NCBI RefSeq assembly: GCF_003417065.2
Contig: NZ_QVLT01000008.1
Location: 91,709 to 155,708, forward strand
Origin: Hymenobacter lapidiphilus
Lineage (GTDB): Bacteria; Bacteroidota; Bacteroidia; Cytophagales; Hymenobacteraceae
Direction of reading: 5' to 3'
Length of the DNA: 64,000 nt
Shown here: piece after piece, positions 1 to 10,815 of the stretch
Layout: every line of letters begins with the position of its first letter
Position numbering within the stretch: the stretch's first letter is position 1
Notes under the pieces: generated by a model
What the model was told of the DNA's origin: nothing
The model's database searches: none
Seen by the model: only the letters and a program-made list of their open reading frames with translations
Program-made: the position numbers and the translations under genes

Positions 1-2025
1 GTGCATTGCGACCACCTCATCCAGGCCAAAGTAGGCGCGGATGCCGATTTGGCCACTGCCAACTCCGAGAACAAGGAGGTGTACGACTTCCTGGCTTCGG
101 TTTCCAATAAGTACGGCCTTGGCTTCTGGAAGCCCGGTGCTGGCATCATCCACCAGGTAGTGCTCGAAAACTACGCCTTCCCCGGCGGCATGATGATCGG
201 CACCGACTCGCACACGCCCAACGCGGGTGGCCTGGGCATGATTGCCATTGGCGTAGGCGGCGCCGATGCCGTCGACGTAATGGCCGGCATGGCCTGGGAG
301 CTGAAATTCCCGAAAGTAATCGGCGTGAAGCTGACCGGTAAGCTCTCGGGCTGGACGTCGGCCAAAGACGTGATTCTGAAAGTAGCCGGCATCCTGACCG
401 TGAAGGGCGGCACCGGCGCCATCGTGGAGTACTTTGGTGATGGCGCGGAGAACCTTTCGGCTACCGGCAAAGGCACCATCTGCAACATGGGCGCCGAAAT
501 TGGCGCTACCACCTCGGTGTTCAGCTTCGATGAGAAAATGGCCGTGTACCTGCGCGGCACCGGCCGGGCCGAAGTGGCCGAGCTGGCCGCCGGCGTGGCC
601 GCGCACCTGCGCGCCGACGACGAGGTGTACGCCAACCCCGAGAATTTCTACGACCAGCTCATCGAAATCGACCTGAATACGCTGGAGCCCTACGTGAACG
701 GTCCGTTCACGCCGGACGCCGCCTGGCCGATTTCGGAATTCGCCGCTGCCGTGCGCGAGCATGGCTGGCCCGAGAAGCTGGAAGTGGGCCTGATTGGCTC
801 GTGCACCAACTCGAGCTACGAAGACATTACCCGCGCTGCCAGCATTGCCAAGCAGGCGGCCGATAAGGGCCTGACGGTGAAAGCCGAGTATACTGTAACG
901 CCCGGCTCGGAGCTGGTGCGCTACACCGTGGAGCGCGACGGCCTGCTCGACACCTTCGCCGAGATGGGCGGCGTGGTGCTGGCCAACGCCTGCGGGCCGT
1001 GCATCGGCCAGTGGGCCCGCCACACCGACGACCCCAAGCGCCGCAATTCCATCATCACGAGCTTCAACCGCAACTTCGCCAAGCGCAACGACGGCAACCC
1101 CAACACCCACGCCTTCGTGGCCTCGCCCGAAATCGTGACAGCTTTCGCTATTGCTGGCGACCTGACCTTCAACCCACTCACCGATTCGCTGACCACCAAA
1201 AATGGCGAGCAGGTGAAGTTTGATGAGCCCGTAGGCATCGAGATGCCGCCCCGCGGCTTCGCGGTGGAGGATGCCGGTTACCAGCAGCCCGCCGCCGACG
1301 GCTCGGGCGTGAACGTAATGGTGTCGGCCGACTCCGACCGTTTGCAGCTGCTGGAGCCCTTCAAGCCGTGGAACGGCACCGACCTGCTGGGTCTGCGCCT
1401 GCTCATCAAGGCTAAGGGTAAGTGCACCACCGACCACATTTCGATGGCCGGCCCGTGGCTGAAGTACCGCGGCCACCTCGACAACATCTCCAACAACATG
1501 CTCATCGGGGCTATCAACGCCTTCAACGAGCAGCCCAATGCCGTGAAAGATGCCCTCACCCAGGGTACGCCGTACTCGGCCGTGCCTACGGTGGCCCGTA
1601 ACTACAAGGCGCAGGGCATTGGTTCGGTGGTAGTTGGCGATGAGAACTACGGCGAAGGCAGCTCGCGCGAGCACGCCGCCATGGAGCCGCGCCACCTCGG
1701 CGTGCGCGCCGTGCTAGTGAAATCCTTCGCCCGGATTCACGAAACCAACCTCAAGAAGCAGGGCATGCTGGGCCTCACCTTCGACAACAAGGCCGATTAC
1801 GACTTGGTAGAAGAAGACGATACCATCGACATCCTCGGCCTGACGGACTTCCAGCCTGGCAAGCCCCTGCAGGTGCGCCTGCACCACTCCGACGGCGACA
1901 CGGACCTCATCACGGTGAACCACACCTACAACGAGGGCCAGATTGCTTGGTTTAAGGCCGGCTCGGCTCTCAACCTGATTCGCCAGATGCAAAGCGGCGA
2001 CGCCCAGCTTTCGGAGCGCATCTAG
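1..2025 (+). CDS. acn: Aconitate hydratase, 5' end cut by window edge
   Basis: Aconitase interconverts citrate and isocitrate in the TCA cycle using a cytoplasmic [4Fe-4S] cluster. The visible 674 residues open with the HCDHLIQA segment that lies roughly 100 residues into mitochondrial-type aconitases, so the true start is upstream of the window. Cluster ligands are visible as [10 protein letters not shown] (one Cys) and ACGPCIGQ (two Cys). The swivel-domain [10 protein letters not shown] motif is intact near residue 545. The reading frame is complete to its stop and is followed at once by a strong hairpin terminator, so it ends its transcription unit. The length suits a protein of about 750-770 residues. 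The identification is firm; only the 5' end is missing. Confidence 0.96.
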   Translation: MHCDHLIQAKVGADADLATANSENKEVYDFLASVSNKYGLGFWKPGAGIIHQVVLENYAFPGGMMIGTDSHTPNAGGLGMIAIGVGGADAVDVMAGMAWELKFPKVIGVKLTGKLSGWTSAKDVILKVAGILTVKGGTGAIVEYFGDGAENLSATGKGTICNMGAEIGATTSVFSFDEKMAVYLRGTGRAEVAELAAGVAAHLRADDEVYANPENFYDQLIEIDLNTLEPYVNGPFTPDAAWPISEFAAAVREHGWPEKLEVGLIGSCTNSSYEDITRAASIAKQAADKGLTVKAEYTVTPGSELVRYTVERDGLLDTFAEMGGVVLANACGPCIGQWARHTDDPKRRNSIITSFNRNFAKRNDGNPNTHAFVASPEIVTAFAIAGDLTFNPLTDSLTTKNGEQVKFDEPVGIEMPPRGFAVEDAGYQQPAADGSGVNVMVSADSDRLQLLEPFKPWNGTDLLGLRLLIKAKGKCTTDHISMAGPWLKYRGHLDNISNNMLIGAINAFNEQPNAVKDALTQGTPYSAVPTVARNYKAQGIGSVVVGDENYGEGSSREHAAMEPRHLGVRAVLVKSFARIHETNLKKQGMLGLTFDNKADYDLVEEDDTIDILGLTDFQPGKPLQVRLHHSDGDTDLITVNHTYNEGQIAWFKAGSALNLIRQMQSGDAQLSERI

Positions 2026-2046
2026 CAGTTTGGAGTTAATTAAAAA

Positions 2047-2080
2047 GCCGCCTTCCCGGATAGGGGAGGCGGCCGTTTTT
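2047..2080 (+). terminator. Rho-independent terminator after aconitase
   Basis: An 11-bp GC-rich stem (2047-2057 with 2063-2073, one G-T pair) is followed by a T run, 20 bases after the aconitase stop codon. Confidence 0.85.
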
Positions 2081-2162
2081 ATGAATATAGCTTGCAACTG
2101 TTTCTTGTGAATGAAGCTCTGGTAGTTGATTAACTTCCTTTCACCGTTTAATTTTTTATCAT

Positions 2163-2645
2163 ATGAAACCAGTACTTACCTTATTGGGCGGCCTGCTGCT
2201 AACGCTGGCTCTGAACGGCTGCGCTACCCGCGACGACGAAGTCGAAAATCTGCAACCCTGCCAGTCCGGGCCGATTTCCGTTAGCAGCCTGGAAGCCGAA
2301 TACGGCTGCACCTATAGTCGTTGGATAGACCTGAGCACAGGACCGGCACCGGTCATTATCCGCAGCCAGGCACAGTTCGATCAGCAGGCCAAGGGCCAGT
2401 GTCATCCGCAGGTTGATTTTGCCAGGTACGATTTGATTATCGGGCAGCAGCCGCAGTTGGGTGGTGCGGCCAGCGCCACTGCTACTTACGACTACCAGCG
2501 TAACTGCTCCGACCTGGGACGGACGTTACAGGTGGTGCTGAAAAACGGTGTGACGTTCGACCTCGCCACCTATACCTACCACGTGCTGGTGCCCAAGCTG
2601 GCCCCCACCGAAACGGTGAAAGTAGAAGTGCAGGTGACGCAATAG
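2163..2645 (+). CDS. Small lipoprotein, unknown function
   Basis: The 160-residue product starts with a lipoprotein signal peptide ending in the lipobox LNGC (Cys20), so it should be lipidated and exported. The mature part has three further Cys residues (CQSG, YGCTYS and NCSD), suggesting disulfides, and no domain I recognise. It is a single-gene unit: a strong terminator precedes it (after aconitase) and another follows it. An AT-rich stretch at 2100-2160 probably holds its promoter. Confidence 0.75.
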   Translation: MKPVLTLLGGLLLTLALNGCATRDDEVENLQPCQSGPISVSSLEAEYGCTYSRWIDLSTGPAPVIIRSQAQFDQQAKGQCHPQVDFARYDLIIGQQPQLGGAASATATYDYQRNCSDLGRTLQVVLKNGVTFDLATYTYHVLVPKLAPTETVKVEVQVTQ

Positions 2646-2667
2646 GTGAAATAGAGTGAGGTAAATC

Positions 2668-2702
2668 AAAGGCCGCCTTCCTAAATTGGGGGCGGCCTTT
2701 TC
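2668..2702 (+). terminator. Rho-independent terminator
   Basis: A 10-bp stem AAAGGCCGCC (2668-2677) pairs with GGCGGCCTTT (2691-2700), ending in a short T run, 23 bases after the lipoprotein stop. Confidence 0.85.
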
Positions 2703-2754
2703 TGTGAGCAGAATGAACGTTGCTGGCCCTAGTCTTCCTTTAACCCCTCTCCCA

Positions 2755-3741
<987 letters not shown>

Positions 3742-3915
3742 GGCCGGGCCACTGCTTACCGTAGGGCCTCTGTATTAGGTAGTAGTACTGCCTGACGAAC
3801 GAACCGACTCCCGAAGCGCGGCGACGTGCCGACGAAACGCGGCCGGGTAACCGGGGCCGGCAGACGAGCCTTTTGAAACGAAGCTCGTATAGGCAGACTT
3901 CACTCTTGCTTTCCT

Positions 3916-4611
3916 ATGAAAAAATCGAACCCGCTCTATCCAGTAATTGCCGCCGTTGCCTACACCGGCATCGGTATCATCGGGCTGGTGGCCGTGTATG
4001 TAGTAGCCTCGGTGGTACTGTCGGCCGTTCCGGTAGCCGGTGCCGAAACGAAGCCCGCCCCCGGCGAAACCGTGGAGGTGTACCTGCTCTCCAACGGCGT
4101 GCACACCGACCTGGTGCTGCCCGTGCGCAATGCCCAGAAAGACTGGACCAGGTTCATCTCCTACGCCGATACGCCTGCCAACGACACCAGCCAGGACTTC
4201 GTGGGCTTCGGCTGGGGCGACAGGGGCTTTTACCTCGACACGCCCACCTGGGCCGAGCTCAAGCTCAGCACCGGTCTGAAGGCCATGTTCTGGCTTGGCA
4301 CCACGGCCATGCACACCACCTTCCACCACCGCCCCAAAGAAGGGCCCAAATGCGTGCTCCTCCAGCTCACGCCGGTCGAGTACGCCCGGCTTGTCCGCTT
4401 CATCGAAACTAAGTTCGATTTGGATGCCCAGGGCCGCGCCCAGCAGATTAAGGGCCACAGCTACGGCCAGAACGACGCCTTCTACCTAGCCAACGGCACC
4501 TACAACCTCTTCGACACCTGCAACAGCTGGACCAACCGCGGCCTGAAAACCGCGGGCCAGCGCGCCGCCCTCTGGACGCCCTTCGACTTCGGCATGTTCT
4601 GGCACTATTGA
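3916..4611 (+). CDS. DUF2459 / TIGR02117 family membrane-anchored protein
   Basis: The 231-residue protein has one N-terminal membrane segment (about residues 8-35) followed by a periplasmic domain. It carries the DUF2459 signature NGVHTDLVLP, a GFGWGDRGFY segment and a C-terminal FDTCNSWT, whose Cys is strongly conserved in the family. The family was first noted beside urease genes in other bacteria; no urease gene is present here. A catalytic role, with the Cys and His as candidates, has been suggested by the conservation but I know of no assigned reaction. The gene stands alone, 174 bases after the SEC-C gene. Confidence 0.85.
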   Translation: MKKSNPLYPVIAAVAYTGIGIIGLVAVYVVASVVLSAVPVAGAETKPAPGETVEVYLLSNGVHTDLVLPVRNAQKDWTRFISYADTPANDTSQDFVGFGWGDRGFYLDTPTWAELKLSTGLKAMFWLGTTAMHTTFHHRPKEGPKCVLLQLTPVEYARLVRFIETKFDLDAQGRAQQIKGHSYGQNDAFYLANGTYNLFDTCNSWTNRGLKTAGQRAALWTPFDFGMFWHY

Positions 4612-4647
4612 GTTGAGCTACTGAAGCAGTTTAGAAAGTAGTAAAAC

Positions 4648-4699
4648 CGTCATGCCACCACTTCGTGGACGCCAGATGAAGCATGACGTTCTTTTGACT
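4648..4699. repeat. REP-like palindromic repeat, copy 1
   Basis: CGTCATGC (4648-4655) is mirrored by GCATGACG (4681-4688). The right half, from GGACGCCAGATGAAG onward, is identical to the copy at 10321-10368. The flanking GTTCTTTTGACT is the reverse complement of the left flank of that copy. The 4612-4917 gap holds this repeat and otherwise nothing I can name. Confidence 0.7.
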
Positions 4700-4917
4700 T
4701 TCTGAGCAGCTTCAACAGCTTCGTAGCTGACCGCTATTCGCGGACAGCTTTTTTGGTGGAGCGACCTTGTCTGACAACCAGCCTCCGGCGCATAAAAAAA
4801 CCGGCGGCTTCCGGGTAGCGAACCAGAAACCACCGGGTTAGGGAGGAGTGAATAAGGCTGTTTTGCCCAGCAACTACAAGCGCGGAAGCTACTAGCTTTC
4901 AGCTGAAAGCAGACAGC

Positions 4918-5166
4918 TCAATTAAGCCAGACCTGGGCCACGGGCTCAAAGCGGTGTCGGGCAAAGGCGCCATAGGGGCGCTCGGCATAGAAGCCTAGCA
5001 CGTGCACCTGCCAGTCGCCGCTGTGGGCGTTGCGCCGCAACTGCACGGGGTACACCTGCCCGCGCGCAGGCCAGTCGCCGATGTAGTCAGCCGGACGGTT
5101 CCGGGCATTCACGCACCGCGCGTACTGCTGCATCGGAAGGGGGACGGGAAGCTTCGTTTTTGGCAT
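4918..5166 (-). CDS. Small conserved-looking hypothetical protein
   Basis: The reading frame encodes 82 residues from ATG 5166 (MPKTKLPVPLP) and is rich in aromatic and basic residues. I recognise no family. It is the only sizeable open frame between the DUF2459 gene and the protease gene. The upstream 5170-5177 bases read TATATTTG on the minus strand, a candidate -7 element unusually close to the start codon, which would give a leaderless or nearly leaderless message. It could still be a chance ORF. Confidence 0.5.
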   Translation of the reverse strand: MPKTKLPVPLPMQQYARCVNARNRPADYIGDWPARGQVYPVQLRRNAHSGDWQVHVLGFYAERPYGAFARHRFEPVAQVWLN

Positions 5167-5169
5167 ATA

Positions 5170-5177
5170 CAAATATA
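5170..5177 (-). promoter_or_regulatory. Candidate Bacteroidota -7 element (TATATTTG)
   Basis: TATATTTG on the minus strand fits the TAnnTTTG -7 consensus. The surrounding 5170-5390 stretch is sharply AT-rich compared with the GC-rich genes on both sides and otherwise shows no gene. Confidence 0.4.
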
Positions 5178-5393
5178 CGTATATTTATCAATAAAACTAA
5201 ATTAGTTAGTCAGATAAACCGTGAATTTGTGACTGATGTCACTTATTAAATCAGCGGTTTTTTATCGTTGAGCTAGCCTATGCCACAAAGGTTCGATATT
5301 AGTTATAATATCTTTATAAATAAATATTGTAACTAATTGCTAAGAAATTTGGACGTAATTGGCTGATCAGATACGATCCGGGCGTACAGCTGG

Positions 5394-8240
5394 CTATGGA
5401 CGCTTCAGTACCCGATAGTTGCCCACTCCGGCTGCCGTTTCTATGCGCAGCAGATACACACCGGCCGGGTAGGCCGATAGGTCGAGGGAGGCCGTTGTCT
5501 GCCTGAAGCTGTACGTGGCCAGCTGTTGTCCCAGCACCGATAGTACCCGCACCGTGGCCGGAGCGCCGGCAGGCAGATCCAGTTGCACAGTGCCCGAGGT
5601 AGGATTGGGGTAGAGCCGAACGCCAGCCAGCATGAGCGGCTTCGAGGTGGTGGGCACCTGCTGGTAGCCGGCAGCCGCTGCATCGGCTGCAGCCTGCAGC
5701 TCGGCCAGCGAAGGTGCCGCCAGCACCGCAAAGGCTACCGTCATTGAGTCGGCCGGGGCCAGGTAGGGCAGGGCCGCGCCCACTACCTGGGCCGCATCGG
5801 TGCCGATAGACAAGCCGGTGGTTTGGTTAGCGGTGCCACTGCTCAGCGTCAGCCACTTCTCAGCCCGGCTGAATCCGTCATTCAGGCGCACCGGCCCGGC
5901 GGGAGTATTTGAACTGTTATCGAGGCTGAATACGCTGGGCTGGCCGCCGGCCAGGTGCTGCACGCCGGCATAGATGGTCTGGCCGGGCGTGTCGTACACG
6001 TATCCCAGGCGGCGGGCCGCGTCCCAGCCGGCCACGTTGCGGGTGGGGTTGTCGGGCAGGTCCCAATCCATAAATAAGCCCAGATGCAATGGCCGGAGCG
6101 TGTCGGCAGTAAGGTTGGTGAGCTGATATTCGAGCAGCACGTAGTTCTGGTGGGGCGCGGCAGCCCGGGCAGTGGCCCGCTGGCGCAGGGCCACACCTAC
6201 GGCCAGTGGGTTGGTGGCCGGTAACTTTGCTTCCCGTAGCCTGCCTTCGGCCCGTTGGTCGAGTGACCAGTTGGCGGCGGGCAGGCGGTGCACCTGGGCT
6301 ACTGCTGTAAAATCGGCATCGTTGCCGCGCTTATCGTTGCGTACGTTGCTGGCCAGGCGCGTGGCCGAGGTAGCGAGCAGCAGCCCGCCTTCGGCCAGCA
6401 GCGGCGGCCCCTGGCGGTAGCTGATGCCTTCGCCGAGGCTGGGGCTGGTGGCCTCGTAGCCCAGATTGCCGCGGCTGGTGAGCGTGAAACGCAGGTTGTT
6501 GGCATCGAGCACCACGTAATCGGCGTTGAGCAGCAGGGTCTCATACTGGTATTCGGTGTAGCCACTGGCTTCGTGGTGCAAGTGGTAGCGCAGAACGGCC
6601 TTGGTATTGAGCGGTACACCTGCGGCCGCCACGACCAACCGGAAAGGCGTGGCAGCGTTGTTGGCCTCGGCCAGGCTGGCCAAAGGGCCGGTGCTGAACT
6701 CGCCCTGACGCACCATTACGTAAGGCGAAAGCGAGGTGAGCGTTACGGTAAGGCCCGGCAGCTCGCGTAGCAGGTTCTGTACCCGCACTGTAAGGCGCAG
6801 CGTGTCGGCGGGCTGATAGAAGGCGCGGGCCGGGGCGGCCGTGCGGGCCACCACACGGGCCGAGTAAGGCTGCTCCGATACGGCCCGGAATACGTTCAGG
6901 CGGCCCGAGCCCAGCCGGCCGGCGTAGGCCACGTTGCCTGGTAGGTTGTCGATGAAATCGGTGGTGCGTCGGATTTGGGCGGCCACCTGAGCCGCGTTGA
7001 GCTGCGGAAACCGGGCCCGCACCAGTGCGGCAGCCCCCGCCACCTGGGGCGCAGCAAACGACGAACCGCCCGTTTTGGTGTAATCGGTATCGGTAACGCC
7101 AAGCGTCGTGATAATTCCTTCGCCGGGGGCCGATAAATCGATCCGGTAGCTGAACGTGCCGCTCACGCTACGCTCGTCGGTGCGGGTAGTTTGGGCCACC
7201 GACACCACATGCTGGTAGCTGGCGGGGTAGAAGTCTAGGTCCTGGGGCGTGTTGCCGGCGGCGGCCACCACTACCACGTCGTGGTTGAGCGCGGCATAGC
7301 TGATAATTTCCTGCTCGAAGCGCGAAGGCGCGCCCGCACCGCCCCACGACAGGTTGACGACCCGGCAGCCATGGTCGGCGGCGTACACAATGGCCTCGTA
7401 GCCGCCAAATGAGCCTTCGGGGGTGGAGGGATAAATTTTCAGGGGCATATACCGCGACTTGTAGCCCACGCTGGCGATGCCCCGGCCATTGTTGGTAGCC
7501 CCGGCGGCCACGCCGGTTACCATCACGCCGTGGGCCAGGTCGGTGGGGTTGCGGGTGCGCTCGGGGTCGTTGTCGTGGTCGGCAAAATCCCAGCCGTAGT
7601 AGTTGTCTATGTAGCCGTCGCCATCGTTATCAATGCCATCGATGGGGTCGCGGCGGTTGAGCTGGTTCTTGCCCGCCAGGTCCTCGTGGGTGAACCGGGT
7701 GCCGCCATCCGCAATGCCGATAACGATGCTCGTATCGCCCTGGGTAACGTTCCAGGCCTGGTAGGCGCGGATGTTTCTGAGGTAGTACTGACCGCCGGTG
7801 CCGGCCGAATCGGCCTGCGGGTCGTTGGGCTGCTGCAGGGGCTGGTAGTCGTAGAGCGGCTCGGCGTACTCCACCAGGCCGGTTTTAAGCAGCCGCTGCC
7901 GCAACTGATCCGGCGAAGTGCCTGTGGGCAGGGTCAGCTCGTAGAGCAGCCCCAAATCCACGGCTCCGGTCTGGGCGCGGGCGGCAGTGGGCGTGGCGGC
8001 CCGCGGGAACTTGGGCCGGGCCGTCGCGCCAAGGGCCTGGAAAGTAGTCGTGAGGGCCGCCGGCAGCCCGGCCGGGCCCGGCCGGCGCGGCTGGGTGGCG
8101 TCGGTGGGGGCAGCTTTCAGCCGGAAAACCAGCACGCCCGGCCGCACCGTGCGGCTGGGTGCGACTGATTGAGCCACAACTGCGGCAGTACTGACCAGTA
8201 GCAGTGCGGCGCAGCAAAACCAACGTAGAGGCATAAGCAT
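5394..8240 (-). CDS. Secreted S8 subtilisin-like protease with T9SS sorting domain
   Basis: A subtilase of 948 residues from ATG 8240, chosen because it begins a signal peptide (MLMPLRWFCCAALLLVST..VVAQS). The order is signal peptide, a propeptide-like region (about 30-140), then the S8 catalytic domain with Asp178 (GIADGG), His237 (DLAHGVM), oxyanion Asn330 (AAAGN) and Ser394 (GGSSFAAP). An acidic calcium-loop-like segment, DGIDNDGDGYID, lies between Asp and His. A long beta-rich region follows and the protein ends in a type A T9SS sorting domain (LYPNPTSG ... GVYLLRIETAAGVGNYRVLKRP). It should be exported by Sec and passed across the outer membrane by T9SS. It is transcribed alone and divergently from paaN. 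Confidence 0.92.
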   Translation of the reverse strand: MLMPLRWFCCAALLLVSTAAVVAQSVAPSRTVRPGVLVFRLKAAPTDATQPRRPGPAGLPAALTTTFQALGATARPKFPRAATPTAARAQTGAVDLGLLYELTLPTGTSPDQLRQRLLKTGLVEYAEPLYDYQPLQQPNDPQADSAGTGGQYYLRNIRAYQAWNVTQGDTSIVIGIADGGTRFTHEDLAGKNQLNRRDPIDGIDNDGDGYIDNYYGWDFADHDNDPERTRNPTDLAHGVMVTGVAAGATNNGRGIASVGYKSRYMPLKIYPSTPEGSFGGYEAIVYAADHGCRVVNLSWGGAGAPSRFEQEIISYAALNHDVVVVAAAGNTPQDLDFYPASYQHVVSVAQTTRTDERSVSGTFSYRIDLSAPGEGIITTLGVTDTDYTKTGGSSFAAPQVAGAAALVRARFPQLNAAQVAAQIRRTTDFIDNLPGNVAYAGRLGSGRLNVFRAVSEQPYSARVVARTAAPARAFYQPADTLRLTVRVQNLLRELPGLTVTLTSLSPYVMVRQGEFSTGPLASLAEANNAATPFRLVVAAAGVPLNTKAVLRYHLHHEASGYTEYQYETLLLNADYVVLDANNLRFTLTSRGNLGYEATSPSLGEGISYRQGPPLLAEGGLLLATSATRLASNVRNDKRGNDADFTAVAQVHRLPAANWSLDQRAEGRLREAKLPATNPLAVGVALRQRATARAAAPHQNYVLLEYQLTNLTADTLRPLHLGLFMDWDLPDNPTRNVAGWDAARRLGYVYDTPGQTIYAGVQHLAGGQPSVFSLDNSSNTPAGPVRLNDGFSRAEKWLTLSSGTANQTTGLSIGTDAAQVVGAALPYLAPADSMTVAFAVLAAPSLAELQAAADAAAAGYQQVPTTSKPLMLAGVRLYPNPTSGTVQLDLPAGAPATVRVLSVLGQQLATYSFRQTTASLDLSAYPAGVYLLRIETAAGVGNYRVLKRP

Positions 8241-8538
8241 AGCACCAGAGAAATAGGGTAGAAGCGCGCGGTGGTCCGGTAGTCTGGCTAACGAAACTGC
8301 AGCCCCGGTGGATTGGTTCGGGCGGGTTCGGGGCCAATTCCGTAAATTTAGCCACCCCGAAGCAGTCCATCCACGCTTTTCGATGAAGTGGCGGCCTGGG
8401 TCGACCAGCGGCGGGTACATCGTTGCCCGGACGGGGCCAACGTGGCCGGCAAAAAACGGTTTGCCGCAGCCTGCTGTTTACGCTCCGGCCGCCGCTATTG
8501 TAGCGTAGTACTCTACTTTCCCACCCTTATTTTTCTAC

Positions 8539-10221
8539 ATGACCACCACCACCACCGACACCACCCAGAAGCACCAGGCGACCCTCGACGCGGCCGTGGA
8601 GGCCCTGCACGGCCGCACGTTCTTCGCTGCCTTCCCCGAAAATCCTTCCCCCGAAATCTATGGTGCCGATGCCGACAAGGAAGGGCGCGCCAGCTTCAAA
8701 GCCCACCGCGACCAGCGCTTTATGGAGTTGCAGCAGGGCGAGCCCGCCGGCTGGGCCGGCCAGGAGGAGTCGCCCTACGAGCAGGCTGGGCTGGGCATCG
8801 AATATCCGTATTACCAGCCCGAAACGCTGGTGGCCAACGCCCAAGAGGTGTTCGGGCAGTGGCGCAAGTTGAAGCCGGCCGACCGCGCCGCGCTGCTCAC
8901 CGAAACGCTGGAAGGCATGAAGGAGCGGTTCTTCGAAATTGCCTACGCCACCATGCACACCACCGGCCAGGCCTACATGATGTCGTTCCAGGCCAGCGGC
9001 CCGCACGCCGCCGACCGCGCCCTGGAGGCCATTGCCGCCGGCTACGAGGAGCAGACGCGCTTCCCCGAGGAAACGCGCTGGGAGAAGCCCATGGGCAAAT
9101 ACAACATCACGCTGCACAAAACCTGGCGCGCCGTGCCCAAGGGCGTGGCCCTGGTAATCGGCTGCTCCACGTTCCCGACCTGGAACACGGTGCCCGGCAT
9201 GTACGCCTCGCTGGTGACCGGCAACCCGGTTATTATCAAGCCCCACCCCAAGGCCGTGCTGCCCATTGCCATTGTGGTGGCCGAGGTGCAGAAAGTGCTG
9301 GCCGCCCATGGCCTCGACCCGCGCATCTGCCAGCTGGCCGTGGATGCCAACGACCACCTGATTGCCAAAGAGCTGGCCGAAAACCCGGCCGTTAAGCTCA
9401 TCGACTACACCGGCGGCTCGGCCTTCGGCGAGTACATCGAGGGGCTGAAGGGCAAGACGGTGTTCACCGAGAAAACCGGCGTTAACTCCATCATCATCGA
9501 CTCCTGCGACGACCTCGACAAGGTGGCCCAAAACCTGGCCTTCTCGGTGAGCCTGTACTCGGGGCAGATGTGTACCGCGCCCCAGAACTTCTTCATCCCC
9601 GAAGGTGGCGTGAAGGTAGCTGGTGAGCTGGTGCCCTACGAAGATGTGGTGCAGAAGCTGGCCGCCGCCGTAACCAGCCTGGCCCAGAACCCCAAGGCTG
9701 GCCCGCACGTGCTGGGCGCCATCCAGAGCGCTGCCACCCAGGAGCGGGTGCGCGATTTGGCCCTCGAAGGCAGCCGTTCGGTGCTGGCCCACGGCACCGT
9801 CGATAACCCCGTGTTCCAGAACGCCCGCACCTGCTCGACGAGCATTCAGGAAGTGGATGCCAGCCGCGTCGAGCAGTTCAGCCAAGAGCTGTTCGGCCCG
9901 ATTATGCTCGTCATCAAAACCCGCGACACCCAGGAAAGCATCCGCCTGGCGGCCGATTTGGCCCGCGAGTACGGCGCTATTTCCTGCGGCGCCTACACCA
10001 CCGATTCGGCCATTAAGGAGCAGATTATGGACGAAATGAGCCTGGCCGGCACGCCTGTCAGCTTCAACCTGACCGGCGGCATCTACGTGAACCAGAACGC
10101 GGGCTTCTCCGACTTCCACGTAACCGGCGGCAACCCGGCCGGCAATGCCTCGTTCACCAACCCCGAATTTGTCATCAAACGCTTCACCTGGGTTGGTTTC
10201 CGCGAACCGATTACGGCCTAA
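8539..10221 (+). CDS. paaN: PaaN-type aldehyde dehydrogenase (phenylacetate degradation)
   Basis: The 560-residue aldehyde dehydrogenase superfamily protein has catalytic Cys345 in SGQMCTAPQNF and general-base Glu311 in FTEKTGVNS. The N-terminal segment HQATLDAAVEALHGRTFFAAFPE is characteristic of the Bacteroidota PaaN group. In the phenylacetyl-CoA pathway PaaN-like enzymes act on the ring-opened semialdehyde. This family lacks the hydratase domain of the E. coli PaaZ fusion. No other paa gene is visible nearby, so the pathway assignment rests on family resemblance. A 298-base divergent intergenic region separates it from the protease gene, and a strong terminator follows it. Confidence 0.85.
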   Translation: MTTTTTDTTQKHQATLDAAVEALHGRTFFAAFPENPSPEIYGADADKEGRASFKAHRDQRFMELQQGEPAGWAGQEESPYEQAGLGIEYPYYQPETLVANAQEVFGQWRKLKPADRAALLTETLEGMKERFFEIAYATMHTTGQAYMMSFQASGPHAADRALEAIAAGYEEQTRFPEETRWEKPMGKYNITLHKTWRAVPKGVALVIGCSTFPTWNTVPGMYASLVTGNPVIIKPHPKAVLPIAIVVAEVQKVLAAHGLDPRICQLAVDANDHLIAKELAENPAVKLIDYTGGSAFGEYIEGLKGKTVFTEKTGVNSIIIDSCDDLDKVAQNLAFSVSLYSGQMCTAPQNFFIPEGGVKVAGELVPYEDVVQKLAAAVTSLAQNPKAGPHVLGAIQSAATQERVRDLALEGSRSVLAHGTVDNPVFQNARTCSTSIQEVDASRVEQFSQELFGPIMLVIKTRDTQESIRLAADLAREYGAISCGAYTTDSAIKEQIMDEMSLAGTPVSFNLTGGIYVNQNAGFSDFHVTGGNPAGNASFTNPEFVIKRFTWVGFREPITA

Positions 10222-10261
10222 CCCGTAATGCCAGACGCTTAGTGGTCTGACCATAAAAACG

Positions 10262-10299
10262 GCGTCCCCGCTTGCTTTAGCAAGCGGGGACGCGTTTTT
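10262..10299 (+). terminator. Strong Rho-independent terminator after paaN
   Basis: A perfect 14-bp stem (10262-10275 with 10280-10293) has a 4-base loop and is followed by T5. Confidence 0.92.
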
Positions 10300-10320
10300 A
10301 TAAGTGGCTGTCTACAGAAT

Positions 10321-10368
10321 CAAAAGAACGTCATGCTTCGACAAGCGGACGCCAGATGAAGCATGACG
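10321..10368. repeat. REP-like palindromic repeat, copy 2
   Basis: A perfect 11-bp inverted repeat, CGTCATGCTTC (10329-10339) with GAAGCATGACG (10358-10368). It shares its right half and flanking CAAAAGAAC with the copy at 4648-4699, where the flank appears on the opposite side. Confidence 0.75.
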
Positions 10369-10416
10369 GGCTCATTAGTAGCAATGATTTTCTAAGTAAC
10401 TCCAGCCCAGCCCTTA

Positions 10417-10668
10417 TTAGCGGGGCTTTTTATACTTGTACTTTTTGGGCGCATCCACCATACGGAATTTCTGGGGGTCGTTGGCTTTCAAATCGATGCC
10501 CAGGCCGATAGGACTGCGGTTTTTGTAGGAGCGCGAATTGTCGTTGGAGCGCTTGACGGAGGTGGTATTGAAGCGGGTTGGGCGCTCCATCATTTTATCT
10601 TCACTGGAGCAGGATGCAGAGCCCAAGAGCAACAGGCCCAAGGCGGAGTTTAGTAGCAGAATTTTCAT
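10417..10668 (-). CDS. Small lipoprotein, unknown function
   Basis: The 83-residue product has a short signal peptide ending in the lipobox GSASC (Cys20). The mature part is strongly basic and hydrophilic (KKYKYKKPR at the C-terminus). No domain is recognisable. It is transcribed alone, convergent with paaN. Confidence 0.7.
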   Translation of the reverse strand: MKILLLNSALGLLLLGSASCSSEDKMMERPTRFNTTSVKRSNDNSRSYKNRSPIGLGIDLKANDPQKFRMVDAPKKYKYKKPR

Positions 10669-10815
10669 GTTAGGTGAGGCAAAGTGACAATTGATAACCG
10701 GCGCATCGACAACAGTTTGCTGCAGTTGCTCAGTTACTTATTTTGTCTTTGTACACTAACCCGCCTCAAAAGGATACAGTTGTCGCCGAATAATGCCAGA
10801 AGTTCTTTATAAGGC

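Noticed and set aside
8527..10254. 575-codon open frame antisense to paaN
   Set aside because: The plus strand has clear aldehyde dehydrogenase catalytic motifs; the antisense product is His/Gly/Ala-rich without motifs.
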